6,069 nt of DNA, from the NCBI GenBank assembly GCA_016779015.1, contig JADHOK010000081.1:1-6069 (forward strand), given 5' to 3'. Below are positions 1-5,740 of this stretch, in pieces. Under the pieces are notes generated by a model that had not been told where the DNA came from, searched no databases, and was given only the letters and a program-made list of their open reading frames with translations. Source of the stretch: PS1 clade bacterium. GTDB taxonomy: Bacteria; Pseudomonadota; Alphaproteobacteria; RS24. The position numbers and the translations under genes are program-made. The stretch's first letter is position 1. Every line of letters starts with the position of its first letter.

Positions 1-797
1 GGATCAAGGCGCGCGCCGCGCCAGAACATGCGCCAGTCGAGATGCGGGCCGGTCGAGCGACCCGTCGAGCCGACGGTGGCGATAACATCGCCGCGCTGCA
101 CTTTTTGACCGACCTCAACCTTCAAGCTGTCGAGATGCATATAGGCCGAGGTGAGCGAGAGGCCGTGATCGATGAAAATTAGGCCGCCTTCGAAATACAT
201 GTCCGCTTCAGCCAATGTCACCGTGCCCGACGCCGCGGCGGTGACCGGAGTGCCACGCGGGGCGGCAATATCAATGCCGAAATGCGGCCGCCGCGCCTCG
301 CCATTATAAAAACGCTGACTGCCATAAACGCCGGTGACGCGGCCTTTGGTCGGCCATTTAAACCCCTCGGCAAAACCGTCATCGGCGCTGGCAATTGCGC
401 GCGCCGCGCGTTTCAGCTTGGCCCCGCGCGCAATGCGCGGCAATGCATCCTTCGGCGGTGTCACCATAGCGGGCGGCAATCCGTCAATGCGCTGAATATC
501 GTAAGAGCGTTGCCTCAGCTTAATCGCCACGCGCGCCGTCGCCCCGCCGCGCACGAAAACCAGGTCTTGCGACAGCGCCGCATCGCGGCCAAAACCCAGC
601 ACAGTGCGGCCATCGACCTGCGGCAGCGTCTCACCATTGAGCTTCACCTGCGTGCCGTCAATGAGGTGCAATAGCACCAGCCCGCCTTGCGTAAACTGGC
701 CGCTTTGCGCGCGGACAAATTCGCGCGGCAGCTCAGCCGCCACCGCCGTAATCGGGCCCAACAGCAATAAAACGAGGAGCCTAATCGCGCGCCGCAT
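1..797 (-). CDS. Secreted M23-family metallopeptidase (murein endopeptidase-like), C-terminus cut by window edge
   Basis: The frame opens at ATG 797 and stays open to base 1, giving 265 complete codons without a stop, so the C-terminus lies outside the window. Residues 1-20 form a signal peptide: a MRR basic start, a Leu-rich core and an AVA-A-like cleavage site near 20-22, so the protein should act in the periplasm. After a poorly conserved N-terminal domain, residues about 145-265 are an M23 (LytM-like) fold. H172-x3-D176 in HFGIDIAAP is the first zinc motif, H221 lies in YMHLD, and the final motif is H252-L-D254-W. Family members cleave peptide cross-links of peptidoglycan. The last zinc ligand is usually His (HxH) but here is Asp; I recall GPHLDW in a proteobacterial subgroup, so this may be a native variant. 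A Shine-Dalgarno-like AGGCGGA lies about 8 bases before the ATG, inside the upstream gene, and the 17-base overlap suggests translational coupling. The family call is firm; the exact substrate is inferred. Confidence 0.9.
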   Translation of the reverse strand, partial: MRRAIRLLVLLLLGPITAVAAELPREFVRAQSGQFTQGGLVLLHLIDGTQVKLNGETLPQVDGRTVLGFGRDAALSQDLVFVRGGATARVAIKLRQRSYDIQRIDGLPPAMVTPPKDALPRIARGAKLKRAARAIASADDGFAEGFKWPTKGRVTGVYGSQRFYNGEARRPHFGIDIAAPRGTPVTAAASGTVTLAEADMYFEGGLIFIDHGLSLTSAYMHLDSLKVEVGQKVQRGDVIATVGSTGRSTGPHLDWRMFWRGARLD

Positions 798-981
798 GGT
801 TCAATTCCGCCTGCATGGAAGCATCGGCATCGATATAGGCTTCTTGGCGCGCCACACTCCAATAGCGCAAATCTTCGAGCGCAATCTGCTTGCCGGTGAC
901 GGAGCAAATCACATAAGCGCCGGGCATGACGACGTCGAAATCACCATCGAGATATTTTAACTGTGCTTCACCACCGGCCAT
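781..981 (-). CDS. DUF2093 domain-containing small protein
   Basis: A 66-residue protein that matches what I know of DUF2093, a short alphaproteobacterial family without assigned function. Recognisable pieces are LDGDF (11-15), the Pro-Gly turn at 20-21, CSVTG (26-30) around a single Cys, and the block LEDLRYWSVARQEAY (35-49). There is no signal peptide or membrane segment, so it should be cytoplasmic. The length is normal for the family. The ATG at 981 has GGGAG upstream at about 9 bases spacing. It follows xseA by 27 bases and overlaps the M23 peptidase start by 17 bases, so it is the middle gene of a tight minus-strand unit. The xseA-DUF2093 neighbourhood is one I recall from other alphaproteobacteria; that it implies a shared function is inference only. 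Confidence 0.87.
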   Translation of the reverse strand: MAGGEAQLKYLDGDFDVVMPGAYVICSVTGKQIALEDLRYWSVARQEAYIDADASMQAELNHAARD

Positions 982-1008
982 AAATCGCTGCTCCCAATTT
1001 TTTCAAAA

Positions 1009-2517
1009 TCATAATAGCTGACCCTGACCACCATCACCAGAAGAGCCGCCCGATGGTTTGGGTTTTTTAGCTTTTTTTGGGGTGGTTTTTGAGGCGGTAG
1101 ATTTTTCGACGGGCGCTTTGGCAGCCGCGCCGCCGCTTTCAACCCGCGCCGCGACACGCTGCTCGGCGGCAAGGCGAATATCCAACAGACTGCCCGGGTT
1201 GGCTTGCGCCGCCGCGCGCAGGGGTTTACCGGTTTCGTCAAGCACCAGCGCAAAGCCGCGCTCCAAAACATTCTCATAGCTCAGTAAGCGGAGTTGGCGG
1301 CTCAGTGCGGCAAGTCCCGCCTGCTGTTTGTCAATCGTCGTCTGCATTTGCCGTCCGGCCCGCGCCATCAGCGCGCCGAGGCGTTCGGCTGCGAAACGCA
1401 GGCGCGTTTGCAGCGCCGCCGGTGTCAGCCGCGCCGCGCTATTGGCCAGGCGCGCCGACTGTTTATTGATATTGGCTTGCAGACCGCCGCCCAGCCTTTG
1501 CGCCACCGCGTCCAGTCTTTGCGCGGGCAGCGCCAGCATATCCTCCAACTTGGGCAGGCCGCGCGCCAGCCCGTCGAGATGATTGCGCGCTTGCTCGACG
1601 CGCCGCGTCTCAGCCCGCAAAAGTCGGGTTTCGAAATCATTGATTTGCGCCATCAAATCGGCGCGCACCGGCACCGCCATTTCAGCCGCCGCCGTCGGTG
1701 TCGGAGCGCGGCGGTCGGCAGCGAAATCGATCAACGTGGTGTCGGTCTCATGGCCGACGGCGGAAATCAGAGGGATGTCGGATTGCGCCGCCGTGCGCGC
1801 CACAATCTCTTCGTTAAAGCCCCACAAATCCTCGAGACTGCCGCCACCGCGCGCCACAATCAGCACATCGGGGCGCTTTATCGTGCCCGCACTCGTCACT
1901 TCTTTGGGCAAAGCATTAAATCCGGCAATCGCTTTGGCGACTTCCTCAGCGCAGCTCTCGCCCTGCACCCGCACCGGCCAAACCAGCACATGACGCGGAA
2001 AACGGTCGGCCAAACGGTGCAGAATATCGCGAATGACCGCGCCGGACGGGCTGGTGATGACGCCAATGGTCTCGGGCAAATAGGGGATTGGCTGCTTGCG
2101 CGCCGCGTCGAACAGCCCTTCAGCGGCCAATTGTTTTTTGCGCGCTTCCAACAGCGCCATCAGCGCGCCCTCGCCCGCCGGTTCCATCGCTTCGACCACC
2201 ATCTGATAGCGCGACTGACCGGCAAAGGTCGTCAACTTGCCGGTGACCACAACCTCCAGCCCCTGCTCGGGCTGCATGGCAAGCTTTTGCACCGTGCCTT
2301 TCCACATCACGCCGGACAGCACCGCCTTGTCGTCTTTGACATCGAAATAAACATGCCCCGAAGCCGGTCGCGAGACGCGCCCCAACTCACCGCGCACGCG
2401 CACCCGCCCAAAGCTGTCCTCAACCAGTCGCTTGACCTGACCCGACAGTTCGGCAACCGTAAGTTCCACAAGATTATCGCCGTGTGCGCTCACCTTTGTC
2501 CGCTTTTTCCTGTTCAC
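1009..2517 (-). CDS. xseA: Exodeoxyribonuclease VII large subunit
   Basis: Large subunit of exonuclease VII, which with several XseB subunits degrades single-stranded DNA to oligonucleotides in the cytoplasm; xseB is not in this window. Residues about 18-115 form the OB-fold DNA-binding domain, with GHVYFDVKDD (54-63). The catalytic domain begins near 150 with IGVITSPSGAVIRDILHR (151-168), followed by VARGGGSLEDLWGFNEE (221-237) and SAVGHETDTTLIDFAADRRAPTPTAAAE (252-279, quoted in part as SAVGHETD and RAPTPTAAAE). Residues 280-410 are a long Arg/Gln/Ala-rich helical part, then LSYENVLERGFAL (412-424) closes the conserved core. From about 465 to 502 there is a Lys/Thr/Ser/Gly-rich low-complexity tail ending GQGQLL. 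The total of 502 residues is slightly long for the family. The start is uncertain: GTG 2517 is the first possible one (a stop lies in frame at 2538), but it has no clear ribosome site. GTG 2493 (codon 9) has GGA at 5 bases spacing and would leave all conserved sequence intact. Confidence 0.95.
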   Translation of the reverse strand: MNRKKRTKVSAHGDNLVELTVAELSGQVKRLVEDSFGRVRVRGELGRVSRPASGHVYFDVKDDKAVLSGVMWKGTVQKLAMQPEQGLEVVVTGKLTTFAGQSRYQMVVEAMEPAGEGALMALLEARKKQLAAEGLFDAARKQPIPYLPETIGVITSPSGAVIRDILHRLADRFPRHVLVWPVRVQGESCAEEVAKAIAGFNALPKEVTSAGTIKRPDVLIVARGGGSLEDLWGFNEEIVARTAAQSDIPLISAVGHETDTTLIDFAADRRAPTPTAAAEMAVPVRADLMAQINDFETRLLRAETRRVEQARNHLDGLARGLPKLEDMLALPAQRLDAVAQRLGGGLQANINKQSARLANSAARLTPAALQTRLRFAAERLGALMARAGRQMQTTIDKQQAGLAALSRQLRLLSYENVLERGFALVLDETGKPLRAAAQANPGSLLDIRLAAEQRVAARVESGGAAAKAPVEKSTASKTTPKKAKKPKPSGGSSGDGGQGQLL

Positions 2518-2588
2518 ATAAATGAATCGGCACCATCATGGCACGGTTCGCCGATGAGGCAAATTAACAGACACAAATAGAGACATAA
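2518..2588. promoter_or_regulatory. Divergent xseA/purD intergenic region
   Basis: These 71 bases separate the two divergent starts and must contain the promoters of both the xseA unit and purD, or overlap the 5' ends of those genes. An inverted repeat ATCGGC (2526-2531) / GCCGAT (2550-2555) with an 18-base spacer is visible and could be an operator, although six base pairs may be chance. Closer to purD the sequence is AT-rich (2560-2590). I could not pick convincing -35/-10 elements on either strand. Confidence 0.5.
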
Positions 2589-3881
2589 ATGATGAGTGAA
2601 AAACGCAATATTCTGGTTCTGGGAACGGGTGGCCGCGAACATGCGCTGGTCTGGAAAATCGCCCAAAGCCCACTTCTCGGCGCGCTATATTGCGCACCCG
2701 GCAATGGTGGCACGGCGGCGTTGGCCGAAACCCCGACGCTCGATATGGCCGACCATGAGGCGGTGATTGCGTTTTGCCGCGACAAGGCGATTGACCTTGT
2801 GGTTATCGGTCCCGAAGCGCCCTTGGTCGCCGGTCTGGCGGATGATTTGAGCGCCGCCGGTATCGCCGCTTTCGGCCCCGGCAAAATTGCCGCGCAGCTT
2901 GAGGGGTCGAAAGGCTATACCAAAGATATGTGCGCCGAAGCCGACATCCCGACCGCCGCTTATGGGCGGTTTGACAATGCGGCAGAAGCGCTGGCTTATC
3001 TCGACACACAAAGCGCGCCGATTGTCGTCAAAGCTGACGGCTTGGCGGCCGGTAAAGGCGTCATCATTGCCGAGGATATGCAGATGGCGCGCGACGCGGT
3101 GGCGGATATTTTCGGCGGCGCATTTGGCGATGCCGGTGCCGAGCTGGTGGTGGAAGAATTTATGACCGGCGAGGAAGCGAGCTTTTTCGTGCTGTGCGAC
3201 GGCGAGAACGCGCTGCCATTGGCGACAGCGCAAGACCATAAGCGCGTCGGCGATGGCGATACCGGCCCCAATACGGGCGGCATGGGGGCTTATTCGCCGG
3301 CCTCTATCATGACCCCGGCGCTGATTGAGGAGACAATGCAGCGCATTATCGAACCGACATTGGCGACCATGGCCAAGCGCGGCGCACCCTATCGCGGCGT
3401 GCTTTATGCCGGTTTGATGCTGACCCCTGAGGGCCCTAAACTGGTGGAATATAATGCCCGCTTTGGCGATCCCGAATGCCAAGTGCTGATGATGCGCTTG
3501 AAATCCGATATTGTGCCGGCGCTGCAGGCCGCCGCCGACGGCTCGGTAAAAGGGCTGGTGCTCGACTGGCACGATGATGCGGCAATGACCGTGGTGATGG
3601 CCGCCAATGGCTATCCCGGCGCTTATGAAAATGGCACGGTCATTGGCGGGCTGGACGCGGTGGACGCGGCGAGCATGGTGTTTCACGCGGGCACGGCGCA
3701 GGCCGAGGACGGCACCATTACCGCCACCGGTGGGCGCGTGTTAAACGTCACGGCGCGTGGCAAAACAGTGGCGCAAGCACAAGCAAGCGCTTATGCTGGC
3801 GTCGATGCGATTGACTGGCCGCAAGGCTTTTGCCGCCGCGATATCGGCTATAGAGAGATTGCGCGCGAGGCAGGCGACTGA
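2589..3881 (+). CDS. purD: Phosphoribosylamine--glycine ligase (GAR synthetase)
   Basis: Catalyses the ATP-dependent joining of glycine to 5-phosphoribosylamine, the second step of de novo purine synthesis, in the cytoplasm. At 430 residues it has full family length. The N-terminal domain begins ILVLGTGGREHAL (8-20), the dinucleotide-like substrate loop of PurD, followed by APGNGGTA (36-43) and VIGPEAPLVAGL (72-83). The ATP-grasp part has FGPGKIAAQLEGSK (95-108), VVKADGLAAGKGV (146-158) and QDHKRVGDGDTGPNTGGMG (215-233). RFGDPECQ (291-298) is the PurD signature. The C-terminal domain ends CRRDIGYREI. All expected landmarks are present. Two adjacent ATG codons (2589 and 2592) can start the protein; a GAGA at 2579-2582 is the only weak ribosome site, so the choice of Met is open. 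It is divergent from xseA and followed after 36 bases by a phosphotransferase gene, probably on the same transcript. Confidence 0.97.
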   Translation: MMSEKRNILVLGTGGREHALVWKIAQSPLLGALYCAPGNGGTAALAETPTLDMADHEAVIAFCRDKAIDLVVIGPEAPLVAGLADDLSAAGIAAFGPGKIAAQLEGSKGYTKDMCAEADIPTAAYGRFDNAAEALAYLDTQSAPIVVKADGLAAGKGVIIAEDMQMARDAVADIFGGAFGDAGAELVVEEFMTGEEASFFVLCDGENALPLATAQDHKRVGDGDTGPNTGGMGAYSPASIMTPALIEETMQRIIEPTLATMAKRGAPYRGVLYAGLMLTPEGPKLVEYNARFGDPECQVLMMRLKSDIVPALQAAADGSVKGLVLDWHDDAAMTVVMAANGYPGAYENGTVIGGLDAVDAASMVFHAGTAQAEDGTITATGGRVLNVTARGKTVAQAQASAYAGVDAIDWPQGFCRRDIGYREIAREAGD

Positions 3882-3900
3882 TACGCAGCGCGGTAAAATT

Positions 3901-3908
3901 GGGGGGGG
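3901..3908 (+). promoter_or_regulatory. Poly-G ribosome binding site (G8) before the phosphotransferase gene
   Basis: Eight consecutive G lie 9 bases before the ATG at 3918 and are the only purine-rich stretch in the 36-base gap after purD, so they probably serve as a Shine-Dalgarno element. A homopolymer of this length is prone to slippage during replication, and also to sequencing error. A length change here would alter ribosome-site spacing without touching the coding frame. Confidence 0.45.
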
Positions 3909-3917
3909 CGAAGACCG

Positions 3918-4997
3918 ATGAAAGACGAAGGCGTCGAAAAATTTGGTGGCACGAAAGATGTCGCCGATACGCATAAATTCAACGAGCAAAACCTGGAGGA
4001 CTACATGGCCGCCCATGTGGACGGTTTTGAGGGTCCGTTGGAAGTGCGCCAGTTCAAAGGCGGGCAATCAAACCCGACTTACCAACTGGTGACGCCGCAT
4101 AAGAAATACGTCATGCGCAGAAAGCCGCCGGGCAAGCTGTTGCCGTCGGCCCATGCGGTGGACCGCGAATATAAAGTCATCACGGCGCTCGGCAGCACCG
4201 GCTTTCCGGTGCCGCGCACTTATGGCCTGTGCGAGGATGAGAGCGTGGTCGGCACGATATTTTACATTATGGATATGGTGGAGGGGCGCATTCTTTGGGA
4301 TCCGCTGCTGCCCGATATTCCCAAAGAAGGCCGTCGGCCAATCTTTGAAGCCAAAATCAAAACACTGGCGGATTTGCACAACACTGATTACGCGGCTATC
4401 GGGCTGGGTGATTTCGGCAAAGAAGGCGATTATTTCGCGCGCCAAATCTCGCGCTGGACCAAGCAATACCAACTCTCCGAGACGCAGGAAATTACCAGCA
4501 TGAACAAGCTCATCGACTGGCTGCCGAACAATATTCCGGGCAGCGATGAGGTGTCGATTGTGCATGGCGATTATCGCCTCGATAATATGGTGCTGCACCC
4601 GACCGAGCCGAAAGTCGCCGCCGTGCTGGACTGGGAGCTGTCGACATTGGGCCATCCGCTGGGCGATTTTACCTATCACCTGATGCAATGGTATATGCCC
4701 AATGATGCGGGCAGCACCAATACGCTGCTGGGTTGCGATTTCGCCGCGCTCAACATTCCGACCGAAGAGGAATATACCCGCCTTTATTGCGACGCCACGG
4801 GCCGCGACGGGATTGAGAATCTGGATTTCTATATCGCCTATAACATGTTCCGTCTGGCCGGTATTTTGCAAGGCATTGTCGGGCGCGTGCGCGACGGCAC
4901 GGCATCAAATGCCCACGCCGCCGCCATGGCCGACCGCGTCAAACCGCTCTCCGATATGGGCTGGGAATACGCATTGAAAGCCGGAGCTGAGGGCTAG
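3918..4997 (+). CDS. Phosphotransferase family protein, ACAD10/ACAD11 N-terminal-domain type
   Basis: A 359-residue stand-alone kinase-like protein of the aminoglycoside phosphotransferase / choline kinase superfamily, close to the subfamily that forms the N-terminal domain of eukaryotic ACAD10 and ACAD11. Visible landmarks: GGQSNPTY (48-55) as nucleotide loop, YVMRRKPPGKLLPSAHAVDREY (64-85, subfamily marker, quoted in part as PPGKLLPSAHAVDREY), the catalytic loop HGDYRLDN (216-223) with D218 and N223, and LDWE (237-240) with metal-binding D238, then GHPLGDFTYHL. No signal peptide or membrane segment is seen, so it is cytoplasmic. ACAD10/11 kinase domains phosphorylate 4-hydroxyacyl-CoAs so that the dehydrogenase part can act; a similar role here is inference, since no acyl-CoA dehydrogenase lies in the window. 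Antibiotic resistance is unlikely given the subfamily. The ATG 3918 start keeps the conserved HKFNEQNLEDY segment. An in-frame ATG at 4005 has a strong GGAGGA four bases upstream but would remove that segment. Confidence 0.88.
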   Translation: MKDEGVEKFGGTKDVADTHKFNEQNLEDYMAAHVDGFEGPLEVRQFKGGQSNPTYQLVTPHKKYVMRRKPPGKLLPSAHAVDREYKVITALGSTGFPVPRTYGLCEDESVVGTIFYIMDMVEGRILWDPLLPDIPKEGRRPIFEAKIKTLADLHNTDYAAIGLGDFGKEGDYFARQISRWTKQYQLSETQEITSMNKLIDWLPNNIPGSDEVSIVHGDYRLDNMVLHPTEPKVAAVLDWELSTLGHPLGDFTYHLMQWYMPNDAGSTNTLLGCDFAALNIPTEEEYTRLYCDATGRDGIENLDFYIAYNMFRLAGILQGIVGRVRDGTASNAHAAAMADRVKPLSDMGWEYALKAGAEG

Positions 4998-5020
4998 AAC
5001 TTCATACTCGGTAAAAAAAC

Positions 5021-5046
5021 AAAAGCCCCGCGAAAGCGAGGCTTTT
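5021..5046. terminator. Bidirectional intrinsic terminator between convergent genes
   Basis: The stem pairs AAAAGCCCCGC (5021-5031) with GCGAGGCTTTT (5036-5046) around a GAAA loop, with one C/A mismatch. On the plus strand it ends in only four T, 23 bases after the phosphotransferase stop. On the minus strand the stem is followed by a longer T-rich tract (complement of 5013-5024), so it should stop transcription from the toxin-like gene more strongly. It lies between two converging genes. Confidence 0.85.
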
Positions 5047-5171
5047 GGACATTGACATAATAAGGATGCCCGGAATTTGTCATCATTCTGTGAGCACCCT
5101 GCCTAGCAGACTAGGTCTTAAAGCCCGAAAACGGGGTACTTGGCAAAGCTAGTTTATTCTGCCTAATTTGT
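5047..5171. other. Intergenic stretch with short hairpins, no gene recognised
   Basis: No open frame or RNA gene is recognised here. Two small perfect hairpins are visible: CCTAG-CAGA-CTAGG (5102-5115) and CCCG-AAAA-CGGG (5124-5135); read on the minus strand the latter is followed by CTTT and could be a weak secondary terminator for the toxin-like gene. The sequence is more AT-rich than the genes to its left and contains three CTAG tetranucleotides (5103, 5111, 5149), with a fourth (5172) at the toxin stop. Confidence 0.5.
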
Positions 5172-5558
5172 CTAGCGAAACCCCAAACCGGCCAGCACAC
5201 CTCGTCTAACCCGTTCTAAATCATCGCCGCTTGTTTCCGGCGTGAAATATTTCCTGCGCCCTATTTTATAACTGTTTAGGCGATGCGTTCCGATATTCAA
5301 AACCATGTCGCATTTAGCCCAAACCCGTTTATTGCCGGAGCCGTTTGGGTCGTAATCTTTGGACAGCAATACGGTATAATCATCCGATACTCTAGGCGCT
5401 GTCGTACTGAGCGGAACAATTGTTACAATCTTAGCGCGATTTTTTAGACGCGGGGATACAATTATGATTGGTCGTTTCTTGGTCATTTCAGGCGGAGAGA
5501 AGTGGCTGAAATCGCATATGAATATCTGCCCGGCGCGTGGATAAAAATTTATGGCCAT
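5172..5558 (-). CDS. PemK/MazF-family toxin-like protein
   Basis: A 128-residue protein from ATG 5558. The opening FYPRAGQIFICDFSHF (5-20) matches the first strand of PemK/MazF proteins in the branch with CDFS in place of the usual GDI-type motif. EMTKKRPIIIVSP (24-36) carries the conserved Arg29-Pro, and IVPLSTT (47-53) carries the conserved Ser/Thr. These are the positions where E. coli MazF has its catalytic Arg and Thr. VWAKCDMVLNIGTHRLN (79-95) and the C-terminal helix DLERVRRGVLAGLG complete the fold. Family members are sequence-specific endoribonucleases acting in the cytoplasm. The start is chosen because AGGAAG sits five bases upstream; a TTG at 5618 would add 20 residues that do not look like the family. 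No antitoxin gene lies on either side: 182 bases upstream hold only a 14-codon frame, and downstream is the terminator. It is AT-richer than the genes at 1-5000, which suggests acquisition. The family call is good; RNase activity and target site are inferred. Confidence 0.82.
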   Translation of the reverse strand: MAINFYPRAGQIFICDFSHFSPPEMTKKRPIIIVSPRLKNRAKIVTIVPLSTTAPRVSDDYTVLLSKDYDPNGSGNKRVWAKCDMVLNIGTHRLNSYKIGRRKYFTPETSGDDLERVRRGVLAGLGFR

Positions 5559-5691
5559 AATCTTCCTTCGCCCTTCTTTATGAGGGCTTATCAAATGAAC
5601 CAAAGCGCCGGTACCCAAATCAAAAAAATCGACCCAAACCCCTCAAATCAACATCAGTCGATTGCATGCCATTCCAGCGTCGGGCATATCC
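5559..5691 (-). other. Leader of the toxin-like gene with an interrupted in-phase frame
   Basis: Read on the minus strand, a 14-codon frame starts at ATG 5687 (MPDAGMACNRLMLI) and stops with TGA at 5645-5643. Past this stop the same frame continues open through GVWVDFFD and LGTGALVHLISPHKEG straight into the toxin-like protein. This could be chance, a short leader peptide, or the remnant of a longer gene or dispersed element into which the toxin gene was placed. No ribosome site is evident before ATG 5687, and no promoter could be assigned. Confidence 0.3.
5562..5567 (-). promoter_or_regulatory. Ribosome binding site of the PemK/MazF-like gene
   Basis: The complement reads AGGAAG, ending three bases before ATG 5558 (AGGA core at five bases spacing). 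It is the best Shine-Dalgarno match near this gene and decides the start in favour of ATG 5558 over the upstream TTG 5618. Confidence 0.65.
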
Positions 5692-5737
5692 CAAGTTGGC
5701 AGCTACAAGTCGGCAGCTACAAGTCGGCAGGCACAAG
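5692..5737. repeat. 14-bp tandem repeat, about 3.3 copies
   Basis: Units are CAAGTTGGCAGCTA (5692-5705), CAAGTCGGCAGCTA (5706-5719) and CAAGTCGGCAGGCA (5720-5733), followed by a partial CAAG (5734-5737). Unit 2 differs from unit 1 at one base and from unit 3 at two. The array lies three bases beyond the stop of the coiled-coil gene and just upstream of the toxin leader. There are no unique spacers, so it is not a CRISPR. Function unknown; replication slippage is the simplest origin. Confidence 0.9.
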
Positions 5738-5740
5738 CGC

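Noticed and set aside
282..960. Overlapping plus-strand frames in the M23/DUF2093 region
   Set aside because: The minus strand carries a continuous M23 peptidase with signal peptide and a DUF2093 protein; the plus-strand frames are compositional by-products.
968..1012. 14-codon frame (MILKKLGAAIYGRW) whose ATG overlaps the xseA stop as ATGA
   Set aside because: The overlap is suggestive of coupling, but the peptide is very short, resembles nothing known, and ends inside DUF2093, which has its own ribosome site.
1294..2580. Long plus-strand open frame of 428 codons opposite xseA
   Set aside because: It is antisense to a clearly conserved xseA, is rich in Arg/His/Gln as expected for GC-rich antisense frames, and shows no recognisable domain.
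2685..3686. Minus-strand open frame of 333 codons opposite purD
   Set aside because: It is antisense to a fully conserved PurD and has the His/Arg/Ile-rich composition of a shadow frame, with no known motif.
4068..4871. Minus-strand open frame of 267 codons opposite the phosphotransferase
   Set aside because: It is a shadow of a gene with intact catalytic motifs on the plus strand; no domain is recognised.
5052..5057. Perfect TTGACA, a possible -35 box after the terminator
   Set aside because: No acceptable -10 element is found at 16-18 bases spacing, and no plus-strand gene follows.
5047..5171. Possible structured RNA (tmRNA, SRP RNA or tRNA) after the terminator
   Set aside because: The hairpins are only four to five base pairs, and none of the expected tag peptide, GGAAG-type SRP loop or tRNA arms could be found.
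5692..5737. Tandem units considered as a CRISPR array
   Set aside because: Units are 14 bp and directly adjacent with no unique spacers, and no cas genes are present.
5559..5740. Search for an antitoxin gene upstream of the toxin-like gene
   Set aside because: Frames on the minus strand are broken by stops after at most about 14 codons from an ATG, and none shows an AbrB, PemI or ribbon-helix-helix pattern.
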